64,000 nt of DNA from an uncultured Eubacterium sp. GTDB taxonomy: Bacteria; Bacillota; Clostridia; Lachnospirales; Lachnospiraceae. The DNA lies in assembly GCA_910583555.1 (NCBI GenBank), contig CAJTXO010000010.1, positions 1 through 64,000 of the forward strand, written 5' to 3'. Made by a program: the position numbers and the translations under genes. Positions 59,556 to 64,000 of this stretch are shown one piece after another (within the stretch, counting starts at the first letter, position 1; every line of letters starts with the position of its first letter). The notes below the pieces were generated by a model, which ran no database searches, was not told where the DNA came from, and saw only the letters and a list, made by a program, of their open reading frames with translations.

Positions 59556-60044
59556 ATGAGAAAAGCGGTTTATCCGGGTAGTTTTGACCCGGTCACTTTT
59601 GGGCATCTGGATATTATAGAGAGAGCATCCCGGGTGGTGGATGAAGTGATTGTGGCGGTGCTTGTAAATAGCAGTAAAAACCCGCTTTTTACGATCGAGG
59701 AAAGAGTCAGCATGCTTCAGCAGGTGACGGAACATTTTTCTAATGTAAGAATCGAAACATTCCAGGGACTTACCGTGGATTTTGCCAGGAAGATCGGGGC
59801 CAATATCATGGTGCGGGGTCTGCGTGCCGTGTCAGATTTTGAATCGGAGATGCAGATTGCCCAGACAAATCACAGCCTGAATCCCGAAATAGACACCGTA
59901 TTTTTTACGACCAGCCTCGAATATGCGTTTTTGAGCTCGACCATTGTGCGGGAAGTGGCGTCTTACGGTTCGGATGTATCGAACATGGTGCCGGACGCGG
60001 TGGCAAAAAAGCTGCGGGAACGCTTTGGCGGGGAAGGACGATAA
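59556..60044 (+). CDS. coaD: phosphopantetheine adenylyltransferase
   Basis: This 162-residue protein has YPGSFDPVTFGHLDIIERA (nucleotidyltransferase T/HxGH motif), NPLFTIEERVSML, IMVRGLRAVSDFESEMQIA and YAFLSSTIVREVASYG. It makes dephospho-CoA from phosphopantetheine and ATP, the fourth step of CoA synthesis. Confidence 0.95.
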   Translation: MRKAVYPGSFDPVTFGHLDIIERASRVVDEVIVAVLVNSSKNPLFTIEERVSMLQQVTEHFSNVRIETFQGLTVDFARKIGANIMVRGLRAVSDFESEMQIAQTNHSLNPEIDTVFFTTSLEYAFLSSTIVREVASYGSDVSNMVPDAVAKKLRERFGGEGR

Positions 60045-60139
60045 AAGCGGAAAGACTGAAAAGTGACAACATTTAAAATTGGTAGATACCGGATTTTCCG
60101 GCAGAATATAAAACTATATATAAGGAGGATATATTTATT

Positions 60140-61324
60140 ATGTCTAAGAAAGTGGTTTTAGCAGGTGCATGCCGTACGGCAATCGGAACAATGGGAGGTA
60201 CACTCAGCACGACTCCGGCTCAGAAGCTTGGATCGATCGTGATCGAGGAAGCTTTGAAACGGGCTGGCGTGCCAAAAGACAAAGTGGATCACGTATATAT
60301 GGGATGTGTAATCCAGGCAGGACTTGGCCAGAACGTGGCGCGTCAGGCGTCGATCAACGCAGGCCTTCCGATCGAGACACCGGCCGTTACGATCAACGTT
60401 GTCTGTGGTTCCGGTCTGAACTGTGTCAATATGGCAGCGCAGATGATCCAGACAGGAGATGCTGACATCGTCGTAGCCGGAGGTATGGAAAACATGTCGA
60501 TGGCTCCGTACGCATTGAAGCAGGCTCGTTTTGGTTATCGTATGAACGACAATAAGATCGTGGATACGATGGTAAACGACGCTCTTTGGGATGCGTTCAA
60601 TAACTACCATATGATCCAGACGGCAGACAATATCTGTGCCGATGACAGATGGAAACTGACGCGTGAAGAGCTGGATGAGTTTGCAGTAGCGAGCCAGACA
60701 AAGGCAGTAGCCGCTCAGGAGTCAGGTCGGTTTGACGATGAGATCGTGCCGGTAGAAGTAAAACAGAAAAAGCAGACCGTTGTATTTAATAAAGATGAGG
60801 GACCGCGTCCGGGCACATCGATGGAAGGTCTGGCAAAACTCCGCCCGATCAATAAAGACGGTTTTGTTACGGCTGGTAACGCGTCCGGAATCAATGACGG
60901 TGCGGCTGCGGTTGTCGTAATGAGCGAGGAGAAAGCAAAAGAACTCGGCGTAAAACCGATGGCTACGTTTGTTGCCGGAGCGCTCGCTGGTGTAGATCCG
61001 AGCATCATGGGTATCGGACCGGTTGCGGCGACTCAGAAGGTAATGAAAAAAGCTGGTCTCAGTGTGGATGATATGGATCTGATCGAGGCAAACGAGGCAT
61101 TTGCTGCACAGTCGATCGCTGTGGGAAGAGATCTTGGATTTAACCTTGAGAAATTAAATGTAAACGGCGGCGCGATTGCCCTCGGACACCCGGTAGGTGC
61201 TTCGGGATGCCGTATCTTGGTAACACTTCTCCATGAGATGCAGAAGCGCGACGCAAAGAAAGGTCTTGCGACACTTTGCATCGGCGGTGGTATGGGCTGC
61301 GCAACGATCGTGGAACGCGACTAA
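60140..61324 (+). CDS. thlA: acetyl-CoA acetyltransferase (thiolase)
   Basis: This 394-residue protein contains VVCGSGLNCVNMAAQMI with the acyl-accepting Cys, GGMENMSMAPYAL, NGGAIALGHPVGASGCRIL with the active-site His, and CIGGGMGCATIVER with the second Cys. It condenses two acetyl-CoA to acetoacetyl-CoA, the first step of butyrate synthesis. AAGGAGG precedes the ATG. crt, hbd and bcd follow on the same strand. Confidence 0.94.
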   Translation: MSKKVVLAGACRTAIGTMGGTLSTTPAQKLGSIVIEEALKRAGVPKDKVDHVYMGCVIQAGLGQNVARQASINAGLPIETPAVTINVVCGSGLNCVNMAAQMIQTGDADIVVAGGMENMSMAPYALKQARFGYRMNDNKIVDTMVNDALWDAFNNYHMIQTADNICADDRWKLTREELDEFAVASQTKAVAAQESGRFDDEIVPVEVKQKKQTVVFNKDEGPRPGTSMEGLAKLRPINKDGFVTAGNASGINDGAAAVVVMSEEKAKELGVKPMATFVAGALAGVDPSIMGIGPVAATQKVMKKAGLSVDDMDLIEANEAFAAQSIAVGRDLGFNLEKLNVNGGAIALGHPVGASGCRILVTLLHEMQKRDAKKGLATLCIGGGMGCATIVERD

Positions 61325-61347
61325 GGCGAAACCTGCGGTTTCGCCTT
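61323..61347 (+). terminator. hairpin after thlA
   Basis: AAGGCGAAACC and GGTTTCGCCTT form a perfect 11-bp stem with a 3-base loop directly after the stop, without a full U-run. It may reduce read-through or stabilise the thlA transcript. The rest of the gap to crt (to 61523) holds no gene. Confidence 0.55.
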
Positions 61348-61523
61348 GAAAGAATTCGTGAGGCGGATTCTTTAGTATTTGGCAGCTGGCGGGGGGTTCG
61401 TGCAAGTGTTATGTAGTTTAAAAGATGGAAAAAAGCAGTGATGGTCTGGCGGCTTATTGCCGCCGGATCATGCTGTGATACATAGTTGAAGTTTTGGAAT
61501 GTTATGGAAAGGAGAGTTCCCAA

Positions 61524-62315
61524 ATGGAATTCATAAATTATGAGGTTGAGGACAAAGTCGGGATCATTACGATCAACCGTCCGAAAGCGTTAAACGCGCT
61601 GAACAGTGCCGTTTTGGATGAACTGAATGAGACGCTCGACGGTGTGGATCTGGATGTGGTGAGATGCCTGATCCTGACAGGAGCTGGCGAGAAATCGTTT
61701 GTAGCCGGTGCGGACATCGGCGAGATGAGCACATTGACAAAAGCAGAGGGAGAGGCATTTGGCAAAAAGGGAAATGATGTTTTCCGCAAGCTGGAGACAT
61801 TCCCAATTCCAGTCATTGCCGCAGTAAACGGGTTTGCCCTTGGCGGCGGATGTGAGATCTCAATGAGTTGTGATATCCGGATCTGCTCGGATAATGCCGT
61901 ATTTGGCCAGCCGGAAGTTGGTCTTGGCATCACTCCGGGATTTGGCGGCACGCAGAGACTGGCGCGCGTGATTCCGGTCGGAATGGCAAAACAGATGATC
62001 TATACGGCAAGGAACATCAAGGCAGAGGAAGCGCTCCGCGTCGGACTCGTCAATGCGGTATATCCTTTGGAAGAGCTTCTGCCGGCGGCAAAGAAGATGG
62101 CGGCAGGTATCGCGATGCAGGCGCCGATCGCTGTGCGCAACTGCAAAAAGGCGATCAACGACGGTCTGCAGGTAGATATGGATGAGGCCATTGTCATCGA
62201 AGAAAAACTGTTTGGTGACTGCTTCGAGACAGAAGACCAGAAAGCGGGTATGGGCAACTTCCTTGAGAAGGACAAAGAAAAGAAACTGAAAGTGGTTCCA
62301 TTCAAGAACTGCTAA
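61524..62315 (+). CDS. crt: 3-hydroxybutyryl-CoA dehydratase (crotonase)
   Basis: This 263-residue crotonase-fold protein has VGIITINRPKALNALNS, SFVAGADIGEMSTL (oxyanion hole), AAVNGFALGGGCEISMSCDI and FGQPEVGLGITPGFGGTQRL, including both catalytic Glu positions. It dehydrates 3-hydroxybutyryl-CoA to crotonyl-CoA. AAAGGAG sets the ATG at 61524. Confidence 0.94.
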   Translation: MEFINYEVEDKVGIITINRPKALNALNSAVLDELNETLDGVDLDVVRCLILTGAGEKSFVAGADIGEMSTLTKAEGEAFGKKGNDVFRKLETFPIPVIAAVNGFALGGGCEISMSCDIRICSDNAVFGQPEVGLGITPGFGGTQRLARVIPVGMAKQMIYTARNIKAEEALRVGLVNAVYPLEELLPAAKKMAAGIAMQAPIAVRNCKKAINDGLQVDMDEAIVIEEKLFGDCFETEDQKAGMGNFLEKDKEKKLKVVPFKNC

Positions 62316-62347
62316 AAAATATAAATAACAGATGGAGGTATTGATCA

Positions 62348-63187
62348 ATGATAGTAGGTATTATAGGTGCAGGTACTATGGGTTCCGGAATCGCACAGGC
62401 ATTTGCGATGACTGACGGATTTGAAGTTCGTCTCTGTGACATCAAACAGGAGTTTGCAGACGGCGGAAAGGCGAAGATTGAGAAAAATCTTAATTTCCTT
62501 GTAAAGAAAGAGAAAATCACACAGGATAAGGCAAATGAGATTCTCGGCAAAATCAAAACGGGGCTCAAAGACATTTGTACTGACTGTAACCTCGTAGTGG
62601 AAGTTGCACCGGAGAATATGGAGATCAAAAAGACGACATTTAAAGAACTGATGGACATTGTTCCGAAAGACTGTATGTTTGCGTCAAACACGTCTTCTCT
62701 TTCCATCACGGAGCTCGGAAACGGTCTTGACCGTCCGATGATCGGCATGCATTTCTTCAATCCGGCAGACAGAATGAAGCTGGTAGAAGTAATCCGTGGA
62801 GAGAATACACCGGATGACATGAATGACAAAATTATCGACATCGCAAAACAGATCGGCAAAACACCGGTACAGGTTAATGAAGCTGCCGGATTTGCTGTAA
62901 ACCGTATACTGATCCCGATGATCAACGAAGCGATCTGCGTACTGGAGGCTGGCGTTGCAAGTGCGGAAGATATCGACACGGCGATGATTCTCGGCTGCAA
63001 CCACCCGATGGGACCGCTGCACCTTGGCGATTATATCGGACTGGATATCTGCCTTGCGATCATGGAAGTGATTTATAACGAGACCGGCGATTCAAAATAC
63101 AGACCGGCGCCGCTTCTCAGGAAGATGGTTCGTGCAGGAAAGCTCGGCTGCAAAACAAAAGTTGGATTCTTTGATTATAACAAATAA
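62348..63187 (+). CDS. hbd: 3-hydroxybutyryl-CoA dehydrogenase
   Basis: This 279-residue protein has the Rossmann motif VGIIGAGTMGSGIAQAFAM, then FASNTSSLSITELG, GMHFFNPADRMKLVEVIRGE with the catalytic His, and AAGFAVNRILIPMINEA. It reduces acetoacetyl-CoA to 3-hydroxybutyryl-CoA. It is 32 bases downstream of crt with GGAGGT before the ATG. Confidence 0.95.
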   Translation: MIVGIIGAGTMGSGIAQAFAMTDGFEVRLCDIKQEFADGGKAKIEKNLNFLVKKEKITQDKANEILGKIKTGLKDICTDCNLVVEVAPENMEIKKTTFKELMDIVPKDCMFASNTSSLSITELGNGLDRPMIGMHFFNPADRMKLVEVIRGENTPDDMNDKIIDIAKQIGKTPVQVNEAAGFAVNRILIPMINEAICVLEAGVASAEDIDTAMILGCNHPMGPLHLGDYIGLDICLAIMEVIYNETGDSKYRPAPLLRKMVRAGKLGCKTKVGFFDYNK

Positions 63188-63207
63188 ATGAAGGGAGCTT
63201 AGAGAAG

Positions 63208-64000
63208 ATGGATTTTACGTTAGATCAGAAACATGAAATGGCAAGATCTTTATTCAAAGAATTTGCTGAGAACGAAGCGAAACCACTCGCTCAGGAAACG
63301 GATGAGACGGAAGTTTTCCCGCAGGCTACGGTGGATAAAATGGGAAAATACGGCTTTTTGGGAATTCCGATTCCGAAACAGTACGGCGGACAGGGCTGTG
63401 ATATTTTAACTTATGTGATGTGTGTGGAAGAACTTTCCAAAGTCTGCGGTACGACAGGTGTTATCGTATCGGCACATACGAGCCTTTGCGCTGACCCGAT
63501 CCTTACATATGGAACGGAAGAGCAGAAGCAGAAATATCTGCCGCCTCTCTCCAACGGTGAAAAACTGGGTGCATTCGCCCTCACCGAGCCGGGTGCGGGA
63601 ACCGATGCCCAGGGCGCGCAGACGAAAGCTGTACTGGATGGCGATGAGTGGGTACTCAATGGAAGCAAGTGCTTTATCACGAATGGTAAAGTGGCAGATG
63701 TATATATCGTAATTGCTATTACAAGTGTGGTAGAAGACAAGAGAGGAAGAAAGAAAAAGAATTTCTCCGCCTTTATCGTGGAAAAAGGAACACCTGGCTT
63801 CTCGTTCGGAACGAAAGAAAAGAAGATGGGTATCCGCGGTTCTTCTACCTATGAACTGATCTTTGAGGATTGCCGTATCCCGAAAGAAAATCTTCTGGGA
63901 CCAGAAGGGAAAGGTTTCCCGATTGCCATGCATACACTGGACGGCGGACGTATCGGTATCGCCGCGCAGGCTCTTGGTATCGCAGAAGGCGCTCTTGAGA
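63208..64000 (+). CDS. bcd: butyryl-CoA dehydrogenase, 3' end outside the window
   Basis: The first 264 residues are present: MDFTLDQKHEMARSLFKEFA, LGIPIPKQYGGQGCD, AFALTEPGAGTDAQG (FAD-binding acyl-CoA dehydrogenase signature), NGSKCFITNG and the GGRIGIAAQALGIAEGA segment at the edge. The enzyme reduces crotonyl-CoA to butyryl-CoA, usually as a Bcd-Etf complex that also reduces ferredoxin. AAGGGAG precedes the ATG. The catalytic Glu lies beyond the window, and etfB/etfA would be expected next. Confidence 0.93.
   Translation, partial: MDFTLDQKHEMARSLFKEFAENEAKPLAQETDETEVFPQATVDKMGKYGFLGIPIPKQYGGQGCDILTYVMCVEELSKVCGTTGVIVSAHTSLCADPILTYGTEEQKQKYLPPLSNGEKLGAFALTEPGAGTDAQGAQTKAVLDGDEWVLNGSKCFITNGKVADVYIVIAITSVVEDKRGRKKKNFSAFIVEKGTPGFSFGTKEKKMGIRGSSTYELIFEDCRIPKENLLGPEGKGFPIAMHTLDGGRIGIAAQALGIAEGALE

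Noticed and set aside
1..64000. CRISPR array
   Set aside because: No regularly spaced identical 25-36-bp repeats are present; the tandem repeats seen are coding and have no unique spacers.

Overview
The window looks like a chromosomal segment of a butyrate-producing Clostridium-cluster XIVa / Lachnospiraceae-type Firmicute. The evidence is the rimP-nusA-rnpM-ylxQ-infB-rbfA-nrnA-truB-ribF operon, the thl-crt-hbd-bcd butyryl-CoA block at the right edge, strong AGGAGG ribosome sites, TTGACA/TATAAT promoters, and a tmRNA encoding the tag AEDNLAYAA. Family assignments come from reading the sequence only; no searches were run.

Layout. Positions 1-3200 are accessory: the last codons of a type I restriction S subunit running in frame into a GNAT gene, three more GNAT acetyltransferases, a DUF1877 protein and an unrecognised protein. 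Positions 3213-7561 hold an AI-2E-type permease, a phospholipase-D-like protein, a PdaB-like polysaccharide deacetylase and an AraC-GGDEF fusion. The tmRNA gene (7607-7949) is followed by an integrated element of about 21 kb that ends somewhere before a tRNA-Glu(CUC) at 29483. From 29639 the window is mostly core genome: an ABC exporter, the nusA-infB operon, a Na/Pi transporter, a phosphoesterase, three chemoreceptors, scpAB, a DRE-TIM lyase, purMND, glyA, a GreA-type factor, a decayed AbiL-like defence pair, coaD and the butyrate operon.

The element has two halves. Its left half (7885-18784, all minus strand) is a conjugative-element gene set: large serine integrase, amidoligase, gamma-glutamylcyclotransferase-like protein, C5 and MT-A70 DNA methyltransferases, replication-relaxation protein and a TraG/TraD-like coupling ATPase. 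No relaxase or mating-pore genes are visible, so it looks mobilisable or truncated. The integrase frame runs backwards into the tmRNA gene and takes its stop codon there.

The right half (18.9-28.6 kb) is the most unusual part. It holds three modules of secreted, C-terminally membrane-anchored proteins whose domains resemble the AWG...TFNSI plus DUF11 surface proteins I associate with Saccharibacteria (TM7). In one module the two domains are fused; in another they are separate adjacent genes; a third carries a signal-less relative beside a sigma-like factor. Two promoterless cassettes of about 222-225 bp, in opposite orientation, encode sequence-divergent FISUMP/C-type-lectin-like C-termini between nearly identical ends, and a degenerate third cassette end borders the third module. 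A small tyrosine recombinase gene abuts one cassette. On its other side a 226-bp segment bounded by perfect 15-bp inverted repeats carries a consensus promoter aimed at the third module. I read this as a candidate phase- and antigen-variation locus: a promoter switch plus exchangeable lectin-like tips, carried on an element at ssrA.
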